This document shows, one piece after another, positions 31,517 to 40,879 of a DNA stretch of 64,000 nt. Origin of the DNA: Bifidobacterium breve. Lineage in GTDB: Bacteria; Actinomycetota; Acidimicrobiia; Acidimicrobiales; Acidimicrobilacustridaceae. The notes beneath the pieces were generated by a model, which did no database searches, had not been told where the DNA came from, and saw only the letters and a list, made by a program, of their open reading frames with translations. The first letter of the stretch is position 1; every line of letters begins with the position of its first letter. The DNA is taken from contig CAMCTY010000004.1 in assembly GCA_945878725.1 (NCBI GenBank), positions 1 to 64,000 on the forward strand, written 5' to 3'. The position numbers and the translations under genes are program-made.

Positions 31517-33471
31517 CTGAAAGCTCTCCTCAAACACGCTCGATCGATGTCGTTCGCGGTCTCTCGATGGACGCACCCCAAAAGGCGAATTCGGGACATC
31601 CCGGCACCGCCATGGCGCTCGCTCCCCTTGCCTACGCCCTCTACGCGCGGGTTATGCGTTACGACGCTTCCGAACCGCTGTGGCCCAACCGAGACCGCTT
31701 TGTGCTCTCCGGTGGACACGCCTCGATTCTTCAGTACTCGATGCTGTACCTGACTGGGTTCGGACTCACCCTCGATGACATCAAAGACTTCCGGCAATGG
31801 GGTTCGCTCACCCCTGGCCATCCAGAAACCCATCACACCGCCGGCGTCGAAGTAACGACCGGCCCATTGGGCCAAGGTCTGGCAAGCGCGGTGGGCATGG
31901 CGCTGGCCGAGCATTGGCTGCGAGCCCGTTTCGGTCCGCAACTTTTCGACCATCACACCTACGTCATCTGCGGTGACGGGGATCTCGAGGAAGGTCTAAG
32001 CCACGAAGCTGCCTCAATGGCCGGTCACATGGGACTCGGGAAGCTCGTCGCGATCTACGACGACAACCACATTTCTATCGACGGGCCGACCGAATTGGCG
32101 CTGTCCGATGACGCTGCGAAGCGCTTCGAGGCCTACGGCTGGCATGTCGAGAACGTCGGCGAGATCGGCGAGGACGTTGATGCGCTCGAGGCCGCGATCA
32201 ATCGAGCGAAGGATGTTGACGGGAAGCCGTCGATGATCATCCTGCGTTCACACATCGGCTATCCGTCGCCGAAGTTCACTGATACCGCGCACGCTCATGG
32301 CAATCCTCTCGGAGCCGAGGAGATCTCCTCCACCAAGACGGTTCTGGGCATCCCCGACGAGGCGTTCTGGTCTCCACAGGACGTCGTCGATCACATGCGT
32401 CAAGCAGGGTTGCGAGGACGCGAAGCCCGCATCGCATGGGAGTCCATGTACGAGGGTTGGACCGAGAACCGTGCCGAGCTCGACGCCGCGCTTCAGGGCG
32501 TGGGACTTCCCGGGTGGCAAGATTCCCTCCCGACGTGGGAGGTCGGTGAGAGCGTGGCTACGCGCAACGCCGGCAAGAAGGTTGTCAACACTCTCATTCC
32601 ATTGATCCCGGGGCTCGCCGGAGGCGGCGCTGACCTCACCGGGAATACCGGCGTCGAGATCGATGGTGCGGATTCATTCTCGAAGCTGCACCGCGATGGA
32701 CGCCAAATCCATTTCGGGGTGCGCGAACACGCCATGGGATCAGTCATGAACGGGATGGCCGCACATGGCGGCATGCTCCCGTTCGGAGGGACGTTCTTTG
32801 TCTTCTCCGATTACATGCGTCCCGCCGTTCGTCTCGCCGCTTTGTCGGATCTTCATGTCATCTACTCATGGACTCACGATTCGGTCGGCGTGGGCGAAGA
32901 CGGCCCCACGCATCAGCCGATCGAACACCTTTCATCGCTCCGAGCAATGCCCAAGCTTCGGGTGATTCGCCCCGCCGATGCCAACGAAACGGCACAAGCT
33001 TGGAGAATTGCGATCGAGAAGGGTGGCCCCACCGCACTCATCCTCAGCCGCCAGAATCTTCCCGTACTTGCCGGGACGGCCGGAAACACCGATGTCGAAC
33101 TCGGGGCGTACATCCTTGTGCCGACAAAGGGTGATCCGGATGTTGTGCTTATCGGCACCGGATCCGAGGTGCAGCTGTGCGTAGCCGCCGCCGAGCGTCT
33201 CGCCGACGAAGGTATCGCTGCCCGCGTTGTTTCCATGCCCTGCTGGGAGCTATTCGAAGAACAAGATGACGACTACCAGGATTTAATCCTTGGCATTGGC
33301 ATTCCCTCAGTCTCGGTTGAGGCGGGCACCACGTTTGGCTGGGCAAAGTGGGCCGAAGCAAGCGTAGGTATCGACCATTTCGGAGCCAGCGCCCCTGGGC
33401 CGGAGCTTATGGAGCGCTTCGGTATGACAGTCGACAACGTCATCGATCACGCCCGTCTCGTTCTCAACTGA
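31513..33471 (+). CDS. tkt: Transketolase
   Basis: 652 residues, normal length. N-terminal thiamine-diphosphate domain with KANSGHPGTAMALAPLAYALY and the GDGDLEEGLSHEAASMAGHMGLGKLVAIYDDNHISIDG motif (GDG...N), middle pyrimidine-binding domain with FGVREHAMGSVMNGMAAHGGMLPFGGTFFVFSDYMRPAVRL, then DSVGVGEDGPTHQPIEHLSSLRAMP, and a C-terminal domain. It exchanges two-carbon units between pentose phosphates and hexose/triose phosphates in the cytoplasm. Overlaps FIST by 4 bp; the transaldolase gene begins 33 bp downstream with a good GGAGG ribosome site. Confidence 0.97.
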   Translation: MTESSPQTRSIDVVRGLSMDAPQKANSGHPGTAMALAPLAYALYARVMRYDASEPLWPNRDRFVLSGGHASILQYSMLYLTGFGLTLDDIKDFRQWGSLTPGHPETHHTAGVEVTTGPLGQGLASAVGMALAEHWLRARFGPQLFDHHTYVICGDGDLEEGLSHEAASMAGHMGLGKLVAIYDDNHISIDGPTELALSDDAAKRFEAYGWHVENVGEIGEDVDALEAAINRAKDVDGKPSMIILRSHIGYPSPKFTDTAHAHGNPLGAEEISSTKTVLGIPDEAFWSPQDVVDHMRQAGLRGREARIAWESMYEGWTENRAELDAALQGVGLPGWQDSLPTWEVGESVATRNAGKKVVNTLIPLIPGLAGGGADLTGNTGVEIDGADSFSKLHRDGRQIHFGVREHAMGSVMNGMAAHGGMLPFGGTFFVFSDYMRPAVRLAALSDLHVIYSWTHDSVGVGEDGPTHQPIEHLSSLRAMPKLRVIRPADANETAQAWRIAIEKGGPTALILSRQNLPVLAGTAGNTDVELGAYILVPTKGDPDVVLIGTGSEVQLCVAAAERLADEGIAARVVSMPCWELFEEQDDDYQDLILGIGIPSVSVEAGTTFGWAKWAEASVGIDHFGASAPGPELMERFGMTVDNVIDHARLVLN

Positions 33472-33504
33472 CCTGCAACTTTTGCCGTCGATCCGGAGGA
33501 TCAA

Positions 33505-34596
33505 ATGACACGTCTTGGAGATCTCTACACGATGCAGGGTCAGAGTCCATGGCTCGACAATGTCCGTCGTGATTGGATCGAAAACGGCGAGATGAAGCGC
33601 TGGGTCGATCGAGGCGTTCGAGGCGTCACGTCGAATCCTACGATCTTCCAAAAGGCGATCTCCGGCGGGACGGCCTACGACGAGCAGTTCAGTACCTTGC
33701 TTTCCAACGGATCAACAGTTGTCGACGCGTATTGGGAACTTGTCGTCTCCGACATCCGCAACACACTCGCAATCCTCCGTCCAGTGCACGATGGCAGTGA
33801 CGGTCTCGACGGGTACGTATCGATCGAGGTTTCGCCGTTACTTGCGCGCGATACCGCCGGCACTGCTACAGCTGCTCGCCATCTCAATGCCTTGATCGAC
33901 GAGCCGAACCTCTACGTCAAGATTCCTGGAACGGCCGAGGGCCTCCCGGCCATCACTCAAATGATCGCCGAGGGTTGCAACGTCAATGTGACCTTGCTGT
34001 TCTCTGCCGACCGATATCGCGAAGTGATGGAAAGTTACCTTGTCGGCCTCGAACAGCGCGAAGGGGATCTCTCCACAGTGTCGTCTGTCGCGTCGTTTTT
34101 CATCAGTCGGGTCGACAACGAGGCAGACCGTCGGCTCGACGCACTAGGCACGCCCGAGGCCGCAGCCTTCAAGGGGCGGGTTGCCGTCGCCAATGCCCGT
34201 GTCGCTTACGAAGCTTTTCTTCAGACATTCAGTGGTCCGCGATGGGATGCACTTGTGGCTCGAGGCGCAAGGGTTCAACGCCCCCTCTGGGCGTCGACTT
34301 CAACAAAGAACCCGACGTATTCGCCAACGCTCTACGTCGACACGCTTATCGGACCGGACACCGTCAACACAATGCCGGAGAACACTCTCGAAGATTTTGA
34401 GGAGGGTGGCACAGTCGCTCGGACGGTCGACGTCGACTTCGCCGAAGCTCACGCAGTGCTCGACGGCATCGCCGCACTCGGCATCGATCTTGCGGACATC
34501 ACCACAACGCTCGAGATCGAGGGTGTCGCATCATTTTCGAAGTCTTTCGACGAGCTCCTCGAGACTCTGAGCGAAAAGGCCGCATCGCTTCGATGA
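33505..34596 (+). CDS. tal: Transaldolase (long actinobacterial type)
   Basis: 363 residues, typical for actinobacterial Tal. TIM-barrel with VRGVTSNPTIFQKAI near the N-terminus, the Schiff-base lysine in NLYVKIPGTAEGLPAI, GCNVNVTLLFSADRYREVMESYL, and RPLWASTSTKNPTYSPTLYVDTLIGPDTVNTMPENTL. It transfers dihydroxyacetone units between sedoheptulose-7-phosphate and glyceraldehyde-3-phosphate. The ATG has GGAGG 7 nt upstream. The stop overlaps the pgl start by 4 bp, whereas zwf and opcA usually stand between tal and pgl in actinobacteria. Confidence 0.96.
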   Translation: MTRLGDLYTMQGQSPWLDNVRRDWIENGEMKRWVDRGVRGVTSNPTIFQKAISGGTAYDEQFSTLLSNGSTVVDAYWELVVSDIRNTLAILRPVHDGSDGLDGYVSIEVSPLLARDTAGTATAARHLNALIDEPNLYVKIPGTAEGLPAITQMIAEGCNVNVTLLFSADRYREVMESYLVGLEQREGDLSTVSSVASFFISRVDNEADRRLDALGTPEAAAFKGRVAVANARVAYEAFLQTFSGPRWDALVARGARVQRPLWASTSTKNPTYSPTLYVDTLIGPDTVNTMPENTLEDFEEGGTVARTVDVDFAEAHAVLDGIAALGIDLADITTTLEIEGVASFSKSFDELLETLSEKAASLR

Positions 34597-35273
34597 TCGG
34601 CGACCTTCTGGTCGTAGATGATGTCCCTCTTGCGTTCTGTAGTGCGATCTCTCGTCTGTACGCGCAACGTGATTCCGAACGCTTTCGTATAGCCCTATCG
34701 GGCGGGGTGACAGCGAGGGATTGCTATAGAGCGATTGGCGCCGACGCGAACATCGGAATCGACTGGTCGACTGTTTCATTTTTCTGGGGCGATGAGCGCT
34801 GCGTTTCCCTGGACGATGAGGACTCAAATTTTCACCTCGCCGAGGTGGCTCTACTTTCCAATCTCGGAACGGTTGCGAGCATTCACCCGATGCGGTGTAG
34901 CGATGGACCCGACCCTTACGACCGATTGCTTCGATCAACGCCCCCACTAAACGTGATTCACCTTGGACTCGGGGTAGACGGCCACACCGCATCTCTCTTT
35001 CCGGAGTCCGATGCTCTTCGTTGCGGATCTGAAACGTTGGTCGCCCTGAACTCTGACCCGCTGGGCAACAACCCTCATCAACGGATGACGCTCACATTCG
35101 AAGGCATCAAGCGCGCGGATCACGTTGTGATCACCGTTTCTGGTGCCGAGAAGGCCAGTGCACTCGCACGAGTCATGGCTGGTGATGTTTCGGCCCCAGC
35201 GACGATGTTGCGCGGAGCCAATGTTCTCTGGATCGTGGACCCGGCGGCCCTTGGCCAGTCGGTCTCCCGATAG
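34593..35273 (+). CDS. pgl: 6-phosphogluconolactonase
   Basis: 226 residues. The NagB/DevB-type fold is shown by RIALSGGVTARDCYRAI, VSFFWGDERCVSLDDEDSNFHLAEVALL (the catalytic/metal-binding WGDERxV region), and HLGLGVDGHTASLFPES. It hydrolyses 6-phosphogluconolactone in the oxidative pentose phosphate branch. It overlaps tal by 4 bp and is followed 9 bp later by fbiC. The enzyme needs a lactone supplied by a glucose-6-phosphate dehydrogenase, which is not encoded here. Confidence 0.95.
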   Translation: MIGDLLVVDDVPLAFCSAISRLYAQRDSERFRIALSGGVTARDCYRAIGADANIGIDWSTVSFFWGDERCVSLDDEDSNFHLAEVALLSNLGTVASIHPMRCSDGPDPYDRLLRSTPPLNVIHLGLGVDGHTASLFPESDALRCGSETLVALNSDPLGNNPHQRMTLTFEGIKRADHVVITVSGAEKASALARVMAGDVSAPATMLRGANVLWIVDPAALGQSVSR

Positions 35274-35282
35274 GGTTCATCC

Positions 35283-37628
35283 ATGTCGCGCTACGACGCT
35301 CCCTTGAGTGATCTCCTCTCCGAAGCTCGGGCCATCCGCGATGCAGCCTTTGGAACCCGGATCACCTTTTCGCCGAAGGTCTTCATCCCGCTCACAATGC
35401 TCTGCCGGGATCGCTGCGGCTACTGCACCTTCGCGCAACCTCCGGCTCGCTTGGACTCGCCGTTCCTCACGCCGACTCAGGTGGGTGCACTTGCGAGGGC
35501 AGGCGCCCGTGCGGGCTGTCACGAGGCGCTGTTCACATTGGGAGAGGCGCCCGAAGAGCGCTACCCGATCGCCGCACAATGGCTCGAGGAGAACGGTTAT
35601 TCGAGCACCGTCGACTATCTCGTGGCAATGGCGCAACTCGTGCTCGACCAGACCGGTCTTCTTCCCCACGCCAACGCCGGAGCATTGTCTCGTGAAGATC
35701 TCGCCCGTCTTCGAACCGTCTCTCCTTCACAGGGGATGATGATCGAAACTCTCCGAGGCGATCTTGACTGTCATCGTGGTGCCCCTGACAAGACGCCTGA
35801 ACGCCGGCTTGCGACCCTGAACTACGCCGGTGAACTATCGATTCCGTTCACGACGGGAATCCTCGTGGGCATCGGCGAGGACCGCAGCGACCGTATTGAG
35901 GCCCTTGAGGCGATCGCCGCATCCCACGCACGATTCGGCCATGTTCAGGAGGTGATCGTCCAGAACTTCCTGCCCAAGGAGGGGACGGCGATGCACAACG
36001 CTCCTGCGTGTCCGCACGACGATTACCTCGAAGCAATTGCGTTAGCCCGCATCATCCTTCCGCCGGACATCCATCTCCAAGCGCCACCAAACCTGTCCGA
36101 CGACTTCGGCGTACTCCTCGATGCGGGAATTGATGACTGGGGCGGCGTGTCTCCGGTGACCGCTGACCACGTGAACCCAGAGCGGCCCTGGCCGGACCTC
36201 GACATTCTCCGTAGCGTCAGCGAAGCCCGAGGGTTCGCTGTGGCCCCCCGACTCACTGCACATTGCGAGTTCGTTCGTGAACCGGAGAAGTGGTTCGACG
36301 AAAGGCTCCGGTTCGCCGTAATGGATCGATCCGACGCCGACGGCCTCGGTCGAGATGATCCTGGTGCCGTGTTCGTCCAGAAGCTCAAACCAGCCTCACC
36401 TGCGCAGGTCGACGACGGCGTTGAAGTTCTTCAACTCGGCCCGCGCTCTACCGCCTGGTACTCCGGCTCAAGCGTTGCTCCCCCACTACTTCTTCCAAGC
36501 GTACCGGCTGCTCGTGGCCGGGTCGCCGAGATCCTTGAGGGCGTAGGTCTCGGTCAGCGTGTTGGCCACGATGAAATCGTTGCCCTCTTCGAAGCCAGGG
36601 GCCCCGAGGTGGTTGCAATTGCTGAAGTGGCTGATGATCTGCGTCGACAGGTCAACGGCGACAACGTTTCGTTCGTACACAACCGCAACATCAATTACAC
36701 AAATATCTGTACGTTCAAGTGCAAGTTCTGCGGCTTCAGTAAGGGTCCGCTGTCGCTCAACCTACGAGGCACCCCTTATCTGCTGACGCTCGAAGACCTC
36801 GTACAGCGCACGATCGAAGCAGCCGAACTCGGTGCAACTGAAGTCTGCCTTCAGGGCGGAATCCATCCTGACTTCGACGGCAATTACTACATCGACGTTG
36901 CCCGCGCGGTCCACGATGCAGTGCCTGAGATGCACATCCATGGCTTCACCGCTCTTGAAGTCACCGAAGGAGCTCGTCGTCTCGACGAGCCACTGGCGTC
37001 GTATCTAATCCGCCTCAAGGAGGCCGGACTTAAGACCCTCCCCGGAACCGCCGCCGAGATACTTGACGACGAGATCCGAGCGATCCTCTGCCCGGACAAA
37101 ATCAACACAGGAGAATGGCTGGAGGCACATCGCACCGCCCATTCAGTCGGGCTTCGCTCGAACGTCACGATCATGTTCGGATCCGTTGAACAACCGAAGC
37201 ATTGGGCTCGTCACATCATTCGAACCCGCGATCTGCAGGATGAGACCGGCGGCTTTACCGAGTTTGTTCCCTTGCCATTCGTGCACATGGCGACCCCGCT
37301 GTATCTGCAGAGCAAGGCTCGTCGGGGGCCGACATTTCGTGAAGCGTTGCTCATGCACGCTGTTCCGCGCATCGCCTACCACGGCTCGATCGACAACATT
37401 CAGACGTCGTGGGTGAAGCTCGGGGTCGCGGGAGCACGCCAGGTTCTCCAAGCCGGGGTGAATGATCTCGGCGGAACATTGATGGACGAGAACATCAGCC
37501 GCGCCGCCGGAGCCGATCATGGCCAAGGTATGGAGCCGTCAGATTTCCGTGATCTCGTTGAGCCGCTCGGACGGCCGTTGATCCAGCGCACGACCCTCTA
37601 CGGGCATCTGGATTCCGTCGGCGCCTAA
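35283..37628 (+). CDS. fbiC: F0 synthase, fused CofG-CofH (FbiC), 7,8-didemethyl-8-hydroxy-5-deazariboflavin synthase
   Basis: 781 residues combining both radical-SAM halves as in mycobacteria (~850). The N-half (CofG) has CRDRCGYCTF (CX3CX2C cluster), HEALFTLGEAPEERYP and a TIM-barrel; the C-half (CofH) has CTFKCKFCGFSKGPLS (CX3CX2C), ELGATEVCLQGGIHPDFDGNYY, and a C-terminal NDLGGTLMDENISRAAGADHG. Together they make the F0 deazaflavin core of cofactor F420 from tyrosine and a flavin precursor. The stop codon overlaps, on the opposite strand, the stop of the 68-residue gene in the tetranucleotide CTAA. Confidence 0.96.
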   Translation: MSRYDAPLSDLLSEARAIRDAAFGTRITFSPKVFIPLTMLCRDRCGYCTFAQPPARLDSPFLTPTQVGALARAGARAGCHEALFTLGEAPEERYPIAAQWLEENGYSSTVDYLVAMAQLVLDQTGLLPHANAGALSREDLARLRTVSPSQGMMIETLRGDLDCHRGAPDKTPERRLATLNYAGELSIPFTTGILVGIGEDRSDRIEALEAIAASHARFGHVQEVIVQNFLPKEGTAMHNAPACPHDDYLEAIALARIILPPDIHLQAPPNLSDDFGVLLDAGIDDWGGVSPVTADHVNPERPWPDLDILRSVSEARGFAVAPRLTAHCEFVREPEKWFDERLRFAVMDRSDADGLGRDDPGAVFVQKLKPASPAQVDDGVEVLQLGPRSTAWYSGSSVAPPLLLPSVPAARGRVAEILEGVGLGQRVGHDEIVALFEARGPEVVAIAEVADDLRRQVNGDNVSFVHNRNINYTNICTFKCKFCGFSKGPLSLNLRGTPYLLTLEDLVQRTIEAAELGATEVCLQGGIHPDFDGNYYIDVARAVHDAVPEMHIHGFTALEVTEGARRLDEPLASYLIRLKEAGLKTLPGTAAEILDDEIRAILCPDKINTGEWLEAHRTAHSVGLRSNVTIMFGSVEQPKHWARHIIRTRDLQDETGGFTEFVPLPFVHMATPLYLQSKARRGPTFREALLMHAVPRIAYHGSIDNIQTSWVKLGVAGARQVLQAGVNDLGGTLMDENISRAAGADHGQGMEPSDFRDLVEPLGRPLIQRTTLYGHLDSVGA

Positions 37629-37831
37629 CCGAAGTCGCCGTCGTCAGGCTCCCGCAAAATGGCAGCCGCTTTCTCTACCGCGCGACGAGCTCGGTTGATT
37701 CGCTTCTCGTCCACCGGTAACTCGTGTCCTCCAGCATCGATCGATTCACGAAGCCTCGTGATTGCGAGGTCGGCTAGTTCCTCAGCAATCTGCTCGAGCC
37801 GGACACGAAGGTTCTCGAATTCACCAGACAT
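37625..37831 (-). CDS. Small helical conserved hypothetical protein
   Basis: 68 residues, mostly charged helix (LRVRLEQIAEELADLAITRLRESIDAGGHE, then ARRAVEKAAAILREP), ending in acidic DDGDFG. No membrane segment or signal. It resembles short helical proteins seen near actinobacterial genes but I cannot name the family. Stop converges with fbiC inside a 4-bp overlap. The start is about 75 bp from the divergent Cys-rich gene at 37907. Confidence 0.55.
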   Translation of the reverse strand: MSGEFENLRVRLEQIAEELADLAITRLRESIDAGGHELPVDEKRINRARRAVEKAAAILREPDDGDFG

Positions 37832-37906
37832 CTACCAATAGTGGCTCACCGAACTTGAGCGCGGCGACAGGTAATGTGACCCAGTCTCTCCACGATCGGA
37901 ATTCTC

Positions 37907-38662
37907 ATGACGAAGGCTTCGCCAATTACTGACGACGACGTGCACGAGTGGCTGTCGTTCGAATTCGAAGGCGAGACCTTCACGTTCGATGTCACCTGGC
38001 TCATGAGTTCGTGGAGTTGCATTTACGGCAATGGCTGCCTCGGTATTCAGGACGACCCTGCGCCAGAGGAAAATCTCGGCTGCTGCAGTTATGGGGCCCA
38101 TTTTTCGGACAAAGCCGACCGACGAAGGGTCCAGACCAAAGCACTCGAGCTCACACCCGACGAATGGCAATACCACGATCTCGCCAAGTCGCTCGGCGGA
38201 CCGATCCACAAGAACGACGACGGTGACTGGGCGACACGAGTAGTTGATGGTGCCTGCATCTTCCTCAACAGAAACGGCCATCCCGACGGACCTGGTTGTG
38301 CGTTCCATAACGCCGCTCCCAAGCGGGGCGAGAGCTACGTGGAATGGAAGCCTGAGGTTTGCTGGCAAGTGCCGATCCGCCTCGAGTTCCACACCGACGA
38401 CAATGATCACGAGACCAAAATCTTGCGGGAGTGGAAACGTCGAGATTGGGGCGCAGGTGGAGCGGACTTCCACTGGTGGTGCACCGAGGATCCGTTGGCC
38501 TTCGTTGGTTCTGAACCGGTCTACCGCGGATGCCGCGACGAAATAGTCGCACTCGTTGGCGAAGGTCCCTACCTGCGGATTGTCGAGCTGCTCGAGTCTC
38601 GGGGGCGGGAAGTCCTACTCCCCCACCCAGCATTGAAACGAAAGCCTGCCAGCGCAGGCTGA
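37907..38662 (+). CDS. Cysteine-rich protein of unknown function, possible metal-binding
   Basis: 251 residues, soluble. Two cysteine clusters stand out near the N-terminus: MSSWSCIYGNGCLGIQ (about 36-45) and NLGCCSYGAHFSD (about 57-60), with GACIFLNRNGHPDGPGCAFHN (about 114-131) and PEVCWQVPIRLEFHTDDND later. Conserved His and Cys spacing suggests a metal site; the CxxxxxC plus CC pattern loosely recalls YkgJ/DUF3109 iron- or zinc-chelating proteins, a weak analogy. A W-rich C-terminal part follows (DFHWWCTEDPLAFVG). It is divergent from the 68-residue gene and convergent with typA. Confidence 0.6.
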   Translation: MTKASPITDDDVHEWLSFEFEGETFTFDVTWLMSSWSCIYGNGCLGIQDDPAPEENLGCCSYGAHFSDKADRRRVQTKALELTPDEWQYHDLAKSLGGPIHKNDDGDWATRVVDGACIFLNRNGHPDGPGCAFHNAAPKRGESYVEWKPEVCWQVPIRLEFHTDDNDHETKILREWKRRDWGAGGADFHWWCTEDPLAFVGSEPVYRGCRDEIVALVGEGPYLRIVELLESRGREVLLPHPALKRKPASAG

Positions 38663-38668
38663 CGTTTC
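38635..38668. terminator. Bidirectional terminator between Cys-rich gene and typA
   Basis: GAAACG-aa-AGCCTGC-cagc-GCAGGCT-ga-CGTTTC: a 7-bp GC-rich stem with a 4-nt loop and a second 6-bp stem outside a two-base mismatch. It overlaps the last codons of the plus-strand gene (stop 38660-38662) and of typA (stop 38667-38669). The outer AAACG/CGTTT pairs leave T-rich sequence on both sides, suiting termination in both directions. Confidence 0.7.
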
Positions 38669-40535
38669 ACTTCTTGCTGGTACGACGCCGATCGGATTCC
38701 TTGAGCTGGCGCTTGCGGATACGCAGGGATAGCGGCGTCACTTCAACGAGCTCATCATCGGCAATGAACTCGATCGCCGTTTCCAGCGTGATGTCGCGCG
38801 GCGGTACAAGCTTGATTGCCTCGTCAGTCGAGTGGGTGCGGATGTTCGTCTTCTGCTTCTCTCGAATGCAGTTGACCTGCATGTCATCAGCGCGTGCGTT
38901 CTCGCCAATGATCATTCCCTCGTAGACCTTCTCGGCTGGTCCGACGAAGAGCTCGCCGCGCTGCTGAAGATTGTCCAGTGCGTAGCCGGTCGTCGAACCC
39001 TCACGGTCTGCGATCATGGCGCCACCCTTACGGGTTGGAAGATCGCCCACCCACGGCACCCAACCAGCGTTGTGCTGATGCATAAGGCCGGTTCCGCGGG
39101 TTGCGGTGAGAAGTTGTGAGCGGAAACCGATGAGACCGCGAGCCGGAGCTTCAATAGTGACCACTGTGCGGCCGGTGTCGCCGGGGCGAAGGTCGGTGAC
39201 CTTGCCCTTGCGCGGCGCCAACGCCTGGGTCACGGTGCCGACGTGTTCGTCGGGAACATCGATGACAGCACGCTCAAGTGGTTCGTGACGCTTACCGTCG
39301 ATCTCCTTGACGATTACCTCGGGGCGGCTGACCTGAAGTTCGTAGCCTTCCCGACGCATCGTCTCGATAAGAACGGCCAGCTGGAGCTCGCCTCGACCGG
39401 CGACTTCAATGACGTCCGGCGACGAGGTCTGGTCGACTCGAATGGAGACGTTGCCAAGAACTTCACGGTCAAGCCGTTCACGCAGATGGCGTGACGTCAG
39501 GAAGTTGCCTTCCTTGCCCGCCAGCGGTGACGTGTTGACGCCGAAGGTCATACGCAGCACCGGCTCGTCGACACTCAATCGGGGTAGAGCTACAGGATTG
39601 GCACCGTCAGCAATGGTGTCGCCGATTTCAACCTCGGGGAAGCCAGCAACGATGAACAGATCGCCGGCGACAATCTCGTCGGCTTCAAGTCGGCTGATAC
39701 CCGAGAATGTCATGAGCTGGCTGAGCTTGCGGCGGAGCGGGTTCTGACCCTCGTCCTCTTCGCACAACGCAACCTGTTCGCCACGACGCATCGTGCCTTC
39801 CATGACTCGTCCGATTGCAAGACGACCGAGGTAGTCCGATGCATCCAGATTGGTCACGATTGCCTGCAGTGGCGCGCCCGGATCACCCTTTGGTCCGGGA
39901 ACCGTCGCCACGATGGCTTCGAAAAGCGGTGTGAGATCGTCGTTCTCACCGGGCATTCCGATACCGGCGACAGCCTTGCCGTCTCGCGCAATGGCCGAGA
40001 TGACGGGGAATTCGATCGAATGCTCGTCGGCATCAAGATCAAGAAAGAGCTGGTAGATCTCGTCAAGAACTTCTTCGGGACGAGCATCGCCACGATCGAC
40101 CTTATTAAGGACGACCACGGCGGGCAGCCCGGCGGCGAGGGCCTTCGACAGCACATAGCGGGTCTGTGGAAGAGGACCTTCAGCGGCATCAACAAGAAGT
40201 ACAACGCCATCCACCATGGTCAGCGCACGTTCAACCTCGCCACCGAAATCGGAGTGGCCAGGGGTGTCGACGAGATTGATGTGGATCCCGTTCCAGTCGA
40301 CGGAGGCCGCCTTGGCAAGAATCGTGATTCCACGCTCCCGCTCTTGGTCGTTGGAGTCCATGACTCGGTCGATGACGGCGGCGTGATCACTAAACGTGCC
40401 GGTAGCTCTGAGGAGCGCATCGACGAGGGTGGTCTTGCCGTGATCGACGTGGGCGACAAGGGCAACGTTGCGAAGTGGTCTTGATTCGTTCTCGGCGGGG
40501 GGCACAGAATTCCTACGATCTGGAGTGATGTCCAT
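38667..40535 (-). CDS. typA: Ribosome-associated GTPase TypA/BipA
   Basis: 622 residues from the ATG at 40535 (longer in-frame readings upstream enter a region unlike the family and overlap the small zinc gene). Translation-factor GTPase motifs: G1 AHVDHGKTT (28-36), [15 protein letters not shown]4 [10 protein letters not shown], then the beta-barrel domain II, EF-G-like domains III and V, and the BipA-specific C-terminal domain ([18 protein letters not shown]). It binds the 70S ribosome and helps assembly and stress translation. A 62-residue zinc-ribbon gene precedes it by 37 bp. Confidence 0.95.
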   Translation of the reverse strand: MDITPDRRNSVPPAENESRPLRNVALVAHVDHGKTTLVDALLRATGTFSDHAAVIDRVMDSNDQERERGITILAKAASVDWNGIHINLVDTPGHSDFGGEVERALTMVDGVVLLVDAAEGPLPQTRYVLSKALAAGLPAVVVLNKVDRGDARPEEVLDEIYQLFLDLDADEHSIEFPVISAIARDGKAVAGIGMPGENDDLTPLFEAIVATVPGPKGDPGAPLQAIVTNLDASDYLGRLAIGRVMEGTMRRGEQVALCEEDEGQNPLRRKLSQLMTFSGISRLEADEIVAGDLFIVAGFPEVEIGDTIADGANPVALPRLSVDEPVLRMTFGVNTSPLAGKEGNFLTSRHLRERLDREVLGNVSIRVDQTSSPDVIEVAGRGELQLAVLIETMRREGYELQVSRPEVIVKEIDGKRHEPLERAVIDVPDEHVGTVTQALAPRKGKVTDLRPGDTGRTVVTIEAPARGLIGFRSQLLTATRGTGLMHQHNAGWVPWVGDLPTRKGGAMIADREGSTTGYALDNLQQRGELFVGPAEKVYEGMIIGENARADDMQVNCIREKQKTNIRTHSTDEAIKLVPPRDITLETAIEFIADDELVEVTPLSLRIRKRQLKESDRRRTSKK

Positions 40536-40572
40536 CAGGGTGACTTCCCCCGATCGGCGATCGAGGGTACGG

Positions 40573-40761
40573 CTAACTGGGCCAGATGCCCTCGTCGGGC
40601 TCGGCGTCGTACATGCACCACGACGAATGGTCGTGGCCGGGATTTGCTCCACATTCGGGACACGGCTCAGCGTCCTTCTTGTCGAGAATCTCGTCGAGAT
40701 TTTCATTGGTGCGTTTGAGTGCACGGGCTTCTTCGAAGCGCCGATGTCGCCCCTTTTTCAC
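40573..40761 (-). CDS. Small zinc-ribbon-like protein
   Basis: 62 residues from a GTG start. A basic N-terminal helix (KKGRHRRFEEARALKRTNENLDEILDKK) precedes CPECGANPGHDHSSWCMYDAEPDE, where CxxC plus a His and a later Cys (CPEC...H...C) could hold a zinc ion. Not a known named family to me. It lies 37 bp upstream of typA on the same strand and may be cotranscribed with it. The preceding 118 bp (to rnd) hold no gene and no clear structure. Confidence 0.6.
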   Translation of the reverse strand: MKKGRHRRFEEARALKRTNENLDEILDKKDAEPCPECGANPGHDHSSWCMYDAEPDEGIWPS

Positions 40762-40879
40762 GGGTCAACTCCCGTCGGTGAGAGAACTCGTCAATTGTAA
40801 CGGCAAGGCCCGGGTAATTGACGAATCCCCTGTCAGGCCGGTGCCAGACCAGACGTAGCACTGCCGATCTGAGTCGGAC

